64,000 nucleotides of DNA. Source: an uncultured Opitutia bacterium. GTDB taxonomy: Bacteria; Verrucomicrobiota; Verrucomicrobiia; Opitutales; UBA953. The stretch lies in the NCBI GenBank assembly GCA_903840355.1, contig CAIMFJ010000007.1, forward strand, positions 154,075 through 218,074. The letters run 5' to 3'. Shown in pieces: positions 35,886 through 44,071 of the stretch. How positions within the stretch are numbered: the stretch's first letter is position 1; each line of letters opens with the position of its first letter. Below the pieces are notes generated by a model. It saw only the letters and a program-made list of their open reading frames with translations, was not told the DNA's origin and did no database searches. Position numbers and translations under genes: made by a program.

Positions 35886-36947
35886 TCACACTTGGGTGTA
35901 GGCCCCCCCCTCCACCCGGTAGGTTAACCATTCTCCGGTGGGGGGTGGCGTAGTGCCCGTAGCGATGACTTGGTGATTATGGCCTACTTCTGACCAAAAA
36001 GCCCTTCGGCGGGTATCATCGAGTTCACCCAAGACGTCGTCCGCCAAAATCACAGGAGGGGTGGAGGTCCGTTGGGAGTCGCGGTTTAGGCGGGCCAAGC
36101 AGAGGGCGAGTACGAGGAGTCTCTGTTGGCCTTCCGAGGCGTAGTCGGCGGCATCCTGGCGGTTGAAGTGGATGTTAAAGTCGTCGCGCTGAGGTCCCCG
36201 TAGGGTCGTGCCAGCGGCGAGGTCGGCCCGACGCATTTTTTGCCACAGTTCGGGAAGTTGCTCGGCTGGGCAATCGGGTTGGTAGACTAAACTGGTGTCT
36301 TGTTGGGGGAAGCCCGCTCTGGCACAGGCCTCTTGGAGGCTTTGGGCTAATTCTGGGATGACACGTGTCCGGGCTTCGGTGATGAGCCGAGCTGGAGCGA
36401 GCATCGCTTTTTCAAAGGCGATGATGGCGTCGACGTCATGGGGTTCGACTTTTAGGAGGGCATTACGACCTTCGAGCGCCCGCGTGTAGTCGCGCAAGGC
36501 CGTTAAGTAGTCGCCTTCGGTCGTGCCAATCGTGGCATCGAGCCAGCGACGGCGATTGCCTGGTGATCCGCGGATGAGGCGCAAATCATCAGAGCAAAAA
36601 ACAATGGTCGGGAATTGTCCGAGGTGTTGCGACAACGAGGGAATTGCCGTGCCGTTGAGCAGGCCCTTGCGCGATCCTTTGCTGAGGCGGATTTCGATTT
36701 CTGCCAACTCTTGGGCCTCCAAGCTAACATCGATACGCAAGCGCGCTTCGGTGCAGCCCGTGCGAATCAGCGGACTGATTTCAGTCGTGCGAAAAGAACG
36801 CAGGGCGGAAACTAAAGCTGCGGCTTCCAGTAAATTGGTTTTACCCTGACCGTTGTCGCCTAACAAAAAAACCCGCGGGGCATCGATGGTGACATCGGCA
36901 AACGTGAGATTGCGAAAATCGGCCGCCCGGATGCGGGTGAGGCGCAT
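35886..36947 (-). CDS. recF: DNA replication/repair protein RecF
   Basis: An SMC-like ATPase that loads RecA at gaps through RecFOR. It has Walker A (LLGDNGQGKTNLLEA), the ABC signature region (ASEGQQRLLVLALCLARL) and Walker B (VILADDVLGELDDTRR). The 353 residues match the family. The 3' end carries an eight-C tract (35904-35911, plus strand) seven codons from the stop. It is not beside dnaA, dnaN or gyrB, its common partners. The start lies four bases after the LysM lipoprotein gene. Confidence 0.94.
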   Translation of the reverse strand: MRLTRIRAADFRNLTFADVTIDAPRVFLLGDNGQGKTNLLEAAALVSALRSFRTTEISPLIRTGCTEARLRIDVSLEAQELAEIEIRLSKGSRKGLLNGTAIPSLSQHLGQFPTIVFCSDDLRLIRGSPGNRRRWLDATIGTTEGDYLTALRDYTRALEGRNALLKVEPHDVDAIIAFEKAMLAPARLITEARTRVIPELAQSLQEACARAGFPQQDTSLVYQPDCPAEQLPELWQKMRRADLAAGTTLRGPQRDDFNIHFNRQDAADYASEGQQRLLVLALCLARLNRDSQRTSTPPVILADDVLGELDDTRRRAFWSEVGHNHQVIATGTTPPPTGEWLTYRVEGGAYTQV

Positions 36948-36951
36948 AGGC

Positions 36952-37701
36952 TTAGTCGGGAATATCCAATTTCATGCCGATTTGCAGGGCATTAGCACTA
37001 GGCAACTTATTGGCTCGCATGATATCGCCCGCTCGACTGCGGGTGCCGTAGGCACTTTGGGAAATCGAGGACAGGGTATCGCCTTTAGCGACGACGTAGG
37101 TCTTAAACTTCGGACCTTTTTTGTCGGGATTGATGGGGCCAGGTGTCGCGGGAGTATTTTTCGGATTCGCGGGCGTGGCCAAGTCCGTATTCGTCGTCAC
37201 CAATTTATTGTTCGCATCGGGCAATCGTTGATTGCGAGTAGCGTCGGCGAGTTCGCGTTTAAGTTTTTCGTTTTCGGCCAAGAGGCGGCGCACGCGTTCG
37301 TTTAAATCGGCATTACCCATGGCATCAGGTTCCATCGGACGTCCGGGGAGTTGGGCCATGAATTGCTTCTCCGCCGTCTTGATCATCTGTTTGACGATCT
37401 CTTTTTGTTCCGAGTTGGGTTTGAGGCGGACGTATTGATTGTAATGGTAAATCGCTGGAAGGGGGTCGTTGAGGTCGCTGTAGAGACGACCCGCTTCGAG
37501 GTGGGCCTCGGCCGCACCTTTATGGTTATCGATGACCTTCAAGAAGGACTCTAAGGCTTTACGCGTTTCCCCTTGTTTTTGATAGATTTGCCCTTGGCGA
37601 TATTCGGGGTCTTCGGTTTCCAGAGAACGTGGACCAGAAGTTAACGAATCATCGCACCCGACGAGTAAAAGTAAGAGGAGAGCAAACAGCGCACGGCTCA
37701 T
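36952..37701 (-). CDS. LysM-domain lipoprotein with TPR-like N-terminus
   Basis: The signal ends in a lipobox (LLLLLLVGC), so the product is a lipoprotein. Residues 30-95 look like tetratricopeptide helices (YRQGQIYQKQGETRKALESF), then a linker, a helix rich in Asn/Glu/Lys, and a C-terminal LysM domain (KTYVVAKGDTLSSISQSAYG through LQIGMKLDIPD) that should bind peptidoglycan. The role is envelope-associated but not assignable to a pathway. It lies directly upstream of recF, with four bases between. Confidence 0.86.
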   Translation of the reverse strand: MSRALFALLLLLLVGCDDSLTSGPRSLETEDPEYRQGQIYQKQGETRKALESFLKVIDNHKGAAEAHLEAGRLYSDLNDPLPAIYHYNQYVRLKPNSEQKEIVKQMIKTAEKQFMAQLPGRPMEPDAMGNADLNERVRRLLAENEKLKRELADATRNQRLPDANNKLVTTNTDLATPANPKNTPATPGPINPDKKGPKFKTYVVAKGDTLSSISQSAYGTRSRAGDIMRANKLPSANALQIGMKLDIPD

Positions 37702-37743
37702 TGGCTAACCATCATAATTCTTTTTCTGTGCTTCAACCTAAAA

Positions 37744-38625
37744 TCATTCACTTAATGCTAACTGCAGTGCTGCGGTGAGGTCGGGTGTACGAAATTTGAA
37801 GCCGTGATGGAGCGCACGCTGGGGGTACACGGCTAAATCAGCCAGGAGCGTTTCTTGCCCCATTTGCCCCCAAAGACCTTTTACGGCCCAAGCGGGCAGG
37901 GGGAGGAAGCAAGGGCGGTGAAGGTGTGCCGCAAGGGCACGTGCGAACTCTATTTGAGACAATGGATTCGGGGCCACGGCGTTGACGGGACCTTGAAGCT
38001 CAGGCGTTTCCAGCAACCAAGAGATGAGGGTTACTAGGTCTTCGAGTTGAATCCAACTGAGCTGTTGCTTTCCCGATCCAATCGGCCCGCCTAAACCGAG
38101 TTTGAACGGCGTTAGCATTTGGGCCAATGCCCCACCTGAGGCGGCCAAGACGATACCCGTACGCAGGTTGATGGTTCGGATGCCTGCGGCTTGTGCAGGT
38201 TGTGTAGCCGCTTCCCAGTCGGCGCATAGTTGGCCGAGAAACCCCGCGGTGCTGACGGTGGAGTCTTCCGTTAGCTGCTCATGAGGACGCGAGAAGCCAT
38301 AGCGGTTGATGCCTGACATGGCGATGAAGCAGGCCGGCTTTTTCTGTAGTTGAGCCAGCGCTTGGCTGAGTGCGCGCGTTGCGGCCACCCGGCTATCACT
38401 GATTTCTCGTTGGGCTGTTTTAGTCCACCGCCTTACAATTGGCGTGCCCGCGAGGTGGATAATGGCATCGGCACCTTCGAGGGATTGAAGCAGGGCGGGG
38501 GTCAGTTCAAGGTAACGCCAGCGAATGGGAACCACGGTGTGGCCTTGGGTTCGCAAGCTTCGGCATAAAGCTTTTCCAATTAGCCCCGAGGCTCCAGTGA
38601 CGACGATGCGTTTTTGGGGGGACAT
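37744..38625 (-). CDS. TIGR01777-family NAD-dependent epimerase
   Basis: A short-chain-like epimerase of the YfcH/SulA group. The Rossmann motif is in IVVTGASGLIGKALCRSL. The family pattern continues with DAIIHLAGTPIVRRW, SGINRYGFS, and PLSQIEFARALAAHLHRPC near the C-terminus, ending in HHGFKFRTPDL. Start ATG at 38625; codons further upstream overlap the neighbouring methyltransferase gene. Its substrate is not known for the family. It lies 11 bases after the methyltransferase stop. Confidence 0.85.
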   Translation of the reverse strand: MSPQKRIVVTGASGLIGKALCRSLRTQGHTVVPIRWRYLELTPALLQSLEGADAIIHLAGTPIVRRWTKTAQREISDSRVAATRALSQALAQLQKKPACFIAMSGINRYGFSRPHEQLTEDSTVSTAGFLGQLCADWEAATQPAQAAGIRTINLRTGIVLAASGGALAQMLTPFKLGLGGPIGSGKQQLSWIQLEDLVTLISWLLETPELQGPVNAVAPNPLSQIEFARALAAHLHRPCFLPLPAWAVKGLWGQMGQETLLADLAVYPQRALHHGFKFRTPDLTAALQLALSE

Positions 38626-38636
38626 AGGTGAGTCTT

Positions 38637-39218
38637 TTACGCTGGGCGATCTACCGTTAAAATCCATGGTTTAACGGTAAAGTCGGATTTCCCTAAGTGT
38701 TCGACCTGAGCACCGTCGCGTAGGCATTTGTCGGCGAATTGACGTACGACGGCTTCTTCTAATTTACCTCCATCATGGCCGGTGTAAACGACCACGACTA
38801 AACGTCCGCCCGGTTTTAGATTTTGATAGGTGGCTTGAAGGGCTTGGGCCGTAGATTCGGGAAGTGTAATGATTTTTTCATTACCTCCCGGAAGGTAGCC
38901 AAGGTTGAAGATGGCCGCACTCAGTTGACCGCGGTGTGCAGCGGGGAGTGCCGTGGCAATTTCCGCATGGCTGCGCGAGTGCAACGTGACTTGAGCCTGC
39001 AATCCGGCCAATTGTAGCAGGTTTTCGGTGGCGTGGATGGCTTCGGGTTGAATGTCGAAACTATGCACGTGACCGGTGGGACCTACCTTTTGTGCCAAGA
39101 ATGCGGTATCCCGGCCTTTACCAGCGGTGCCGTCGAGAGCGATGTCGCCGAGGTGGAGTTTAGCGCCGGCTAACTGTTGAGCCTGCTCGGTGACGCGGAC
39201 TGGGGTTAGGGTAGCCAA
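38637..39218 (-). CDS. Class I SAM methyltransferase, MnmM (YtqB)-like
   Basis: The 193-residue protein has a SAM-binding motif I variant ([21 protein letters not shown]), an acidic motif II ([12 protein letters not shown]) and [15 protein letters not shown], the pattern of the rRNA_methylase/YtqB family. Bacillus subtilis YtqB is MnmM, which methylates the aminomethyl-thiouridine of wobble position 34 in some tRNAs. Function here is inferred from that family. The start is a TTG overlapping menB by 13 bases, which implies coupled translation. Confidence 0.78.
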   Translation of the reverse strand: MATLTPVRVTEQAQQLAGAKLHLGDIALDGTAGKGRDTAFLAQKVGPTGHVHSFDIQPEAIHATENLLQLAGLQAQVTLHSRSHAEIATALPAAHRGQLSAAIFNLGYLPGGNEKIITLPESTAQALQATYQNLKPGGRLVVVVYTGHDGGKLEEAVVRQFADKCLRDGAQVEHLGKSDFTVKPWILTVDRPA

Positions 39219-40051
39219 GGGAATTTGCGGTAATTAGGTGGACGTTTTTCATTCCAAGCCCGACGACCTTCGTCGCCTTCTTCAGAAAGGTAATAGAGTA
39301 GGGTGGCGTTGCCAGCGAGCTCTTGAATGCCCGATTGGCCGTCGAGTTCAGCATTGAAGGCCGACTTTAAGCAGCGGATGGCCAAGGGGCTCTTACTCAA
39401 AATCTCTTGGGCCCATTGAATCCCTTCTTGTTCGAGGCGCTCCATCGGCACCACCGCATTGACTAAGCCCATCTCCAAAGCTTGTTGGGCGTTGTATTGT
39501 CGGCAGAGGTACCAGATCTCTCGGGCTTTCTTTTGTCCAACGATGCGGGCGAGGTAGGAAGCTCCGAAGCCGCCGTCGAAACTGCCGACCTTTGGACCCG
39601 TCTGGCCAAATACGGCGTTGTCCGCCGCAATCGTGAGGTCGCAAATCACATGCAAAACATGGCCGCCACCGATGGCAAAGCCGGCGACGAGGGCGATGAC
39701 CACCTTCGGCATGGAGCGGATGAGTTTTTGAAGGTCGAGTACGTTGAGGCGGGGTACGCCGTCTTGCCCCACATAACCCCCTTTTTTCTCCCCTCGAATC
39801 TTTTGATCGCCGCCCGCACAAAAGGCGAATTGGCCATCATGCTGGGGGTTGGCGCCTTGGAGGAGTACCACGCCGATTTTAGCGTCATCGCGTGCATCGC
39901 TAAAGGCTCGAAGCATCTCGGCGATGGTGTCCGGGGTGAAAGCATTCCTGCGGTGGGGGCGGTTAATCGTTACCCGAGCTATCCCGTCCGCTTTTTCATA
40001 GATAATGTCGGTGAAGTCGCCGGCTTTTTGCCATCGAATTTCAGGTTGCAT
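39206..40051 (-). CDS. menB: 1,4-dihydroxy-2-naphthoyl-CoA synthase
   Basis: A crotonase-fold enzyme closing the second ring in menaquinone biosynthesis. MenB-specific features: GDQKIRG after FAFCAGG, the oxyanion-hole region [41 protein letters not shown], and the C-terminal FPWLP. The length of 281 residues is usual. An ATG at 40051 is the start. No other men gene is adjacent. It is the first gene of a minus-strand block that includes the methyltransferase and epimerase genes. A hairpin AAGCGT-CAGC-ACGCTT (40092-40107) sits in the divergent region before it. Confidence 0.95.
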   Translation of the reverse strand: MQPEIRWQKAGDFTDIIYEKADGIARVTINRPHRRNAFTPDTIAEMLRAFSDARDDAKIGVVLLQGANPQHDGQFAFCAGGDQKIRGEKKGGYVGQDGVPRLNVLDLQKLIRSMPKVVIALVAGFAIGGGHVLHVICDLTIAADNAVFGQTGPKVGSFDGGFGASYLARIVGQKKAREIWYLCRQYNAQQALEMGLVNAVVPMERLEQEGIQWAQEILSKSPLAIRCLKSAFNAELDGQSGIQELAGNATLLYYLSEEGDEGRRAWNEKRPPNYRKFPWLP

Positions 40052-40144
40052 GACACGAATTTGTCGGACGAAAGGTAGAATTCCAATGATTAAGCGTCAG
40101 CACGCTTGAAAAATTACCCACACCTGCCCACTTTACCTTCACTT

Positions 40145-40609
40145 ATGGCAAGCCTTACTCCTGACCAAACCGCTAAGGTCGCTGCATGGGTCGCCGCTGG
40201 TGCCACCCTTTCGCAGGTTCAATCTAAGTTATCTTCTGAATTAAATGTTTCGATGACGTACATGGATGTGCGTTTTTTAGTCGATGATTTGAACTTAGCG
40301 CTCGTGGAGAAAGAAGAGCCTAAGAAAGAAGAACCCGTTGCTGAGGCGGTTGCCGAAGAGCCAGTTACCGATGGAGCTGCGCCGGCGGCAGCTGGAGCGG
40401 TGAGTGTGGAGGTCGACACCATTGCCCGTCCTGGTATGATCGTCAGTGGCCATGTGAAGTTCTCTGACGGCCAAATTGCCGATTGGTTTATCGATGAAGC
40501 GGGTCGTCCGGGCATGAGTGCCCGTGTGCCAGGCTATCGTCCCACTGAAAGCGATATGCGTGACTTCCAACAGAAGTTGGACGTCGCCTTACGTCAGCTC
40601 GGTTTCTAA
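40145..40609 (+). CDS. Conserved hypothetical protein with Ala/Glu/Pro-rich middle
   Basis: Not a family I can name. From the ATG at 40145 it has 154 residues: a helical N-terminus (LTPDQTAKVAAWVAAGATLSQVQSKL) that resembles a small helix-turn-helix or coiled segment, an acidic Glu/Ala/Pro linker, and a compact beta-rich C-terminal part (MIVSGHVKFSDGQIADWFID). There is no signal peptide, so it is cytoplasmic. The frame is open 13 codons further back to a TTG at 40106. It is the only plus-strand gene in a long minus-strand block. No Shine-Dalgarno. Confidence 0.72.
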   Translation: MASLTPDQTAKVAAWVAAGATLSQVQSKLSSELNVSMTYMDVRFLVDDLNLALVEKEEPKKEEPVAEAVAEEPVTDGAAPAAAGAVSVEVDTIARPGMIVSGHVKFSDGQIADWFIDEAGRPGMSARVPGYRPTESDMRDFQQKLDVALRQLGF

Positions 40610-40615
40610 ACTCGC

Positions 40616-41323
40616 TTAACGAAGTTTCGCCAAGATTGCTTCGGCCAAAACGAGGTCCGAAGGTCGGGTGATTTTGAAATTCACCGAGGGGTTTTCAATG
40701 AGTGCCACCTCTTGGCCGACGTATTCAGCAGCCGAACTATCATCGGTGATTTTGCGACCTTGCTCGGTGACTAAGCGATAGGCTTTTAAAATTGTCGCCG
40801 TGCGGAAAACTTGCGGAGTTTCAGCTGCCCAGACTAAAGAACGATCGGGCGAGCTTTCGACGGACTGATGCTGGCTCTTGGAAATCTTAATCGTATCAGA
40901 GGCTTTGCCAGCGAGGATGGCGGCCCCGGTTTCTAAAGCCTTTTGGCGAACTTTTTTAATCGCTTCAGGGGTGACTAAAGGGCGAGCTGCATCGTGAATG
41001 TGTACCAGTCCAGTATGCACATCGCATTGCTCAAGGGCCGCTAAAACTGATTCTTGGCGCGAGGCTCCGCCGCGAATGAGGGCGATATCCGCAGGTGGCA
41101 ACTGGGCTTGCGCGATTAAGGCCTGGAGGTGGGCCCGCTGCACCTCGTCGCGATAAGTGATAATCACGCGATCAATTAAGCCCGTGCTGAGGAAGGAAGT
41201 CAGCGAATGGATAAAAACAGGTTTACCCGCGAGTAGCGTCGTGGTTTTGTCATCCACCACGGCTTGCATGCGTTGGGCTGAGCCCGCGGCGAGGAGAATT
41301 AAAATGTCAGCTTCGGGCTTCAC
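40616..41323 (-). CDS. ispD: 2-C-methyl-D-erythritol 4-phosphate cytidylyltransferase
   Basis: The third step of the MEP pathway for isoprenoids, using CTP. The N-terminal loop LLAAGSAQRM matches the nucleotide-binding motif of IspD, with LIDRVIITYRDE, HIHDAARPLVTPEAI and the C-terminal SDLVLAEAIL. The 235 residues match the family. The start is GTG, which overlaps the pyrF stop by four bases (GTGA), so the two are coupled. IspF is not adjacent. It converges on the small plus-strand gene with a six-base gap. Confidence 0.94.
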   Translation of the reverse strand: MKPEADILILLAAGSAQRMQAVVDDKTTTLLAGKPVFIHSLTSFLSTGLIDRVIITYRDEVQRAHLQALIAQAQLPPADIALIRGGASRQESVLAALEQCDVHTGLVHIHDAARPLVTPEAIKKVRQKALETGAAILAGKASDTIKISKSQHQSVESSPDRSLVWAAETPQVFRTATILKAYRLVTEQGRKITDDSSAAEYVGQEVALIENPSVNFKITRPSDLVLAEAILAKLR

Positions 41324-42024
41324 ACCACTTCGCCGATTTCTCGGCGGATTTGAAGCGCCATCGCTTCAGGGTTGGGAGCTTTGAGGATGGGGCGACCTAC
41401 TACGATGAATGATGACCCCGCGGCGGCGGCTTGAGTTGGTGTCATCACGCGATTTTGGTCGTCGCCAGCGGCTTCGGGGTAACGAATGCCTGGCGTGACG
41501 AGAACGGGCTGCTGACCTAAGTCTTGGCGGAGGAGTGGGAGTTCTAAGGGGGAGCATACTAAGCCATGGACTCCGGCTTGAATCGCCATTTTGCCCAGCA
41601 CGCGCACTTGTTCGGCGGGCGTGCGGGTCACGCCAATGGCATGCAGTTGAGCTTGATCCATCGACGTCAGTACCGTCACGGCGAGCAATTGACATTGAGG
41701 GATGGCGTCGCGCGCCGCTTCCACCGCCCGAGCGAGCATTTCCGGTCCACCGCTGGCATGGAGCGTGAGTAAGGAGCAGGGCCGACCGCGCAGGCTTTTA
41801 ATCGCCGAGGCGACCGTATTTGGAATGTCGTGCAGTTTTAAATCGAGGAATACTTTGAAACCAAGGGCGTGAAATTCATCCACGATTTCTGGTCCATGCC
41901 GCGTGAATAATTGTAAGCCCAGTTTAACCCAGGCGAGTTTACCCGCTAAGGGACGAGCCAGCGCAAGGGCTTCTTCTTTCGTCTCAACGTCGAGGGCGAG
42001 GATTAATCGGCATGCAGGCACCAT
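41320..42024 (-). CDS. pyrF: Orotidine-5'-phosphate decarboxylase
   Basis: The last step of UMP synthesis. It is a TIM barrel with the N-terminal LILALDVETKEEAL, the catalytic FLDLKLHDIPNTVASAI that carries the Asp/Lys tetrad, LLTLHASGGPEMLARA, and TPGIRYPEAAGDDQNRVMTP near the phosphate site. The 234 residues match the type 1 family. Alternative starts exist but this ATG gives the conserved N-terminus. Overlaps ispD by four bases. A hairpin lies upstream, between it and an esterase gene. Confidence 0.95.
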   Translation of the reverse strand: MVPACRLILALDVETKEEALALARPLAGKLAWVKLGLQLFTRHGPEIVDEFHALGFKVFLDLKLHDIPNTVASAIKSLRGRPCSLLTLHASGGPEMLARAVEAARDAIPQCQLLAVTVLTSMDQAQLHAIGVTRTPAEQVRVLGKMAIQAGVHGLVCSPLELPLLRQDLGQQPVLVTPGIRYPEAAGDDQNRVMTPTQAAAAGSSFIVVGRPILKAPNPEAMALQIRREIGEVV

Positions 42025-42060
42025 GACCCTTTGATACGGGGCGTGGTGCCGTTCTGCCAG

Positions 42061-42092
42061 AATAAATCTCGGCTCCCAGCCGGAGATTTATT
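42061..42092. terminator. Hairpin at the end of the esterase gene
   Basis: The stem AATAAATCTC-GGCT pairs with AGCC-GAGATTTATT (one bulged G), with a three-base loop. It overlaps the esterase stop codon and lies before pyrF. There is no clear T tract on the minus strand, so termination is plausible but unproven. Confidence 0.5.
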
Positions 42093-43014
42093 TTTTAACC
42101 ACGGGGGTGCTGGGAGCCGAGGAGACGCTGTTGTTAAAAGCGCGCGTGGGTTGGATCCCCAGTAAGTGCAGGTTAAACCATTCGGCCATCCGGGCATTAT
42201 CTTCGCCCATTTCTTTCCAGCCGCCGTGGCCCGCTCCTTCGCGAATTAGGACTTCGCAGGTAGCACCTGCTTCACTGGATTTCTTTTGGAAGCGTAAGGC
42301 TTGGCTGAAGGGGACGAGTGGGTCGTTGTTGCCTTGGACGATGTAAATCGGCGGTTGTTGTTTGCTCACAAAGTAAAGGGGCGAGAGGGCAACCCCTAGT
42401 TGTTTCTTGCCTTCAAGGGTCTCGACTTTGGGACCAAATGAGGGGGCTCGGCTGGTTAACGGACCGACGCCTTCGAGCCCATCATTTTCTTGGCTCCAGC
42501 TAATAAAGTCGGTCGGAGGGTAGAAGCAGGCCACGGCTTGCACGGCACTGCTGACACGGTCGATGGGGTCGTTAGCCTTGGGGTTACCTGCATCGCCTTT
42601 AACCGCCAGCATGAGGCTGAGGTGGCCGCCGGCACTGCCTCCGGTAACGCCGATTTTTTGCGGATCGATGCCGTAGTCTTTGGCATGGGCCCGCACAAAG
42701 CGCACGGCCCGTTGTACATCGAGGACGATTTCATCGATGTGGAAGCGGGGTTGGGAACCATGTACCACGACGAACGTGGTGTAACCCGAACGTGGCCAGC
42801 CGCCGTCGTTGATACCTTGGTGATTCGAAACCCAGCCCCCGCTAATAATTTTAATAATCGCCGCGCCGTTGGGGTGAGCTGGTTTGAACACGTCCATCGT
42901 CAAGGCGACGCCGTCGTGCTTGGTGTAAATCACGTCGCGCAATCGCTCCGTTTCTTGGGCTAAAACGGAGACGGCACTGCACGTGAGGGCGAGGGCGGCG
43001 AAGAGAAGGCGCAT
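42088..43014 (-). CDS. Secreted alpha/beta hydrolase (esterase)
   Basis: A Sec-exported carboxylesterase-type hydrolase. The signal MRLLFAALALTCSAVSVLA is preceded by an alternative ATG at 43038. The nucleophile elbow is GVTGGSAGGHLSLM. A likely oxyanion region is IIKIISGGWVSNH, an acidic residue is in VQGNNDPLVPFSQA, and the catalytic His is in GAGHGGWKEMG. The layout is that of BD-FAE/lipase-esterase family members acting on plant cell wall or acetylated sugar esters, but the substrate is unknown. It is related to the esterase at 6471. Confidence 0.85.
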   Translation of the reverse strand: MRLLFAALALTCSAVSVLAQETERLRDVIYTKHDGVALTMDVFKPAHPNGAAIIKIISGGWVSNHQGINDGGWPRSGYTTFVVVHGSQPRFHIDEIVLDVQRAVRFVRAHAKDYGIDPQKIGVTGGSAGGHLSLMLAVKGDAGNPKANDPIDRVSSAVQAVACFYPPTDFISWSQENDGLEGVGPLTSRAPSFGPKVETLEGKKQLGVALSPLYFVSKQQPPIYIVQGNNDPLVPFSQALRFQKKSSEAGATCEVLIREGAGHGGWKEMGEDNARMAEWFNLHLLGIQPTRAFNNSVSSAPSTPVVKK

Positions 43015-43075
43015 GAGGATGGTGGGGTTAAGATTCATACCCCATCGCCCTGTTTTAGTTCCCGGTAAGGGTGAT

Positions 43076-43537
43076 TTACTTTTGAAGTCGGAACTTAATC
43101 ACGACTTTCAGAACGGCTTGGGACTCGGCTACTTTGACGCCAGGCTGGTGGCCATCTTCAGGGTAGAAAATGCAAAACTGCCCTGGACTCAGTAGGAGGC
43201 GTGAGAAGGGCGTGGTCGGAGCCGCGAATTTCTCCACATCCTTTTCGGCGGAGTAAGGTTGAATCGACTGTAGGTTATCACGGTGGGTGTGTCCGCAGTA
43301 TTCCTGTCCGGCAAAGACTGCTTGAATGTCGCCATAGCGTTCATGGGCTTCCCACTTCTTCTCTTCACTGGCTGAGGTTTGATAGTGCTGTACCCCGGCG
43401 TAAAGGTCCGTGCCCTGAATTTCATACTTACCATCGGGCGTCTGGGGGTCGAAATTTTGTAAGTAAGCAAACGCAGCTGGAAACAAGGGGTGCAGACCGT
43501 GGTAAGCGTCGGCTTGAGAGAGCGGGGCGAGGATCAT
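43076..43537 (-). CDS. YhcH/YjgK/YiaL family protein
   Basis: A 153-residue cupin-like protein of the YhcH/DUF386 family, which in E. coli sits in sialic acid and other sugar operons. Conserved metal-binding residues are seen in EKKWEAHERYGDIQAV and the C-terminal ILSPG-like segment (LLLSPGQFCIFYPEDGHQPG) with VLKVVIKF. Probably a sugar-anomer or isomerase-type enzyme; no sugar catabolic gene adjoins it, so the substrate is unknown. It lies six bases after the NusG-like gene and is probably in the same unit. Confidence 0.88.
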   Translation of the reverse strand: MILAPLSQADAYHGLHPLFPAAFAYLQNFDPQTPDGKYEIQGTDLYAGVQHYQTSASEEKKWEAHERYGDIQAVFAGQEYCGHTHRDNLQSIQPYSAEKDVEKFAAPTTPFSRLLLSPGQFCIFYPEDGHQPGVKVAESQAVLKVVIKFRLQK

Positions 43538-43543
43538 ACAAAA

Positions 43544-44071
43544 TTAGGAGTCTTTAGTTTTGAGGGCTTCAACATCGTCGAGCGGCATTTCAACCGGTTG
43601 TTCGGAGCCCAATAAGTTTAATAAAACTGCGATGCGTGCTTGGGGCGTTTGCAGGCGCAGGACTTCGCCCTCGGTGCCTTCAAAGAGCCCACGAATAATT
43701 CGCACTTTGCCGCCCACTTTAAGTTCCTCGTCTAAAATCGACAAAGTCGCCTCGGGCCCGAGGGCGCGGAGTTCCGCGATGACTTCGGGAGCGACGACGA
43801 CCGGTTGTTGATTGCGACTGACGAGTTGCAGGACGCCGCGGGTACTGCGCACGGCGTTTTGTTTTTCCGTGGGATCGAAGGCTACGAAAAAATAACTCGG
43901 GAAAAGCGGTTCGAGGACGACTTTGTTTTGGCTGTGCCCGCGGCGGGTGCGGCGCAGGCGGGGGAAGAGGATTTCGATTTCGCCTAAAGCTCGAAGGTGA
44001 CGTTCCGCGACCGCTTCTTGGCGGGGTTTAGTTTTGATACAAAACCAGACGGTGGCGGGCACTTCGGTCAT
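43544..44071 (-). CDS. NusG-family transcription antitermination factor (NusG paralogue)
   Basis: A 175-residue NusG/RfaH-like protein: an N-terminal NGN domain (CIKTKPRQEAVAERHLRALG, LEPLFPSYFFVAFDP, VRSTRGVLQLVSRN) and a C-terminal KOW domain (KVRIIRGLFEGTEGEVLRLQ). The FPSYFFV segment resembles specialised paralogues such as RfaH, LoaP and UpxY rather than housekeeping NusG, which would normally sit with secE and rplKAJL. Specialised NusG proteins usually regulate long surface-polysaccharide operons; none is here. The ATG overlaps the stop of the ResB-CcsA gene by four bases. Confidence 0.86.
   Translation of the reverse strand: MTEVPATVWFCIKTKPRQEAVAERHLRALGEIEILFPRLRRTRRGHSQNKVVLEPLFPSYFFVAFDPTEKQNAVRSTRGVLQLVSRNQQPVVVAPEVIAELRALGPEATLSILDEELKVGGKVRIIRGLFEGTEGEVLRLQTPQARIAVLLNLLGSEQPVEMPLDDVEALKTKDS

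Noticed and set aside
36853..37305. Plus-strand ORF of 150 codons over recF start and the LysM lipoprotein
   Set aside because: It is antisense to two well-supported genes and has no independent support.
39482..40078. Plus-strand ORF of 198 codons across menB
   Set aside because: Complete antisense shadow of a clear menB with no family pattern or leader.
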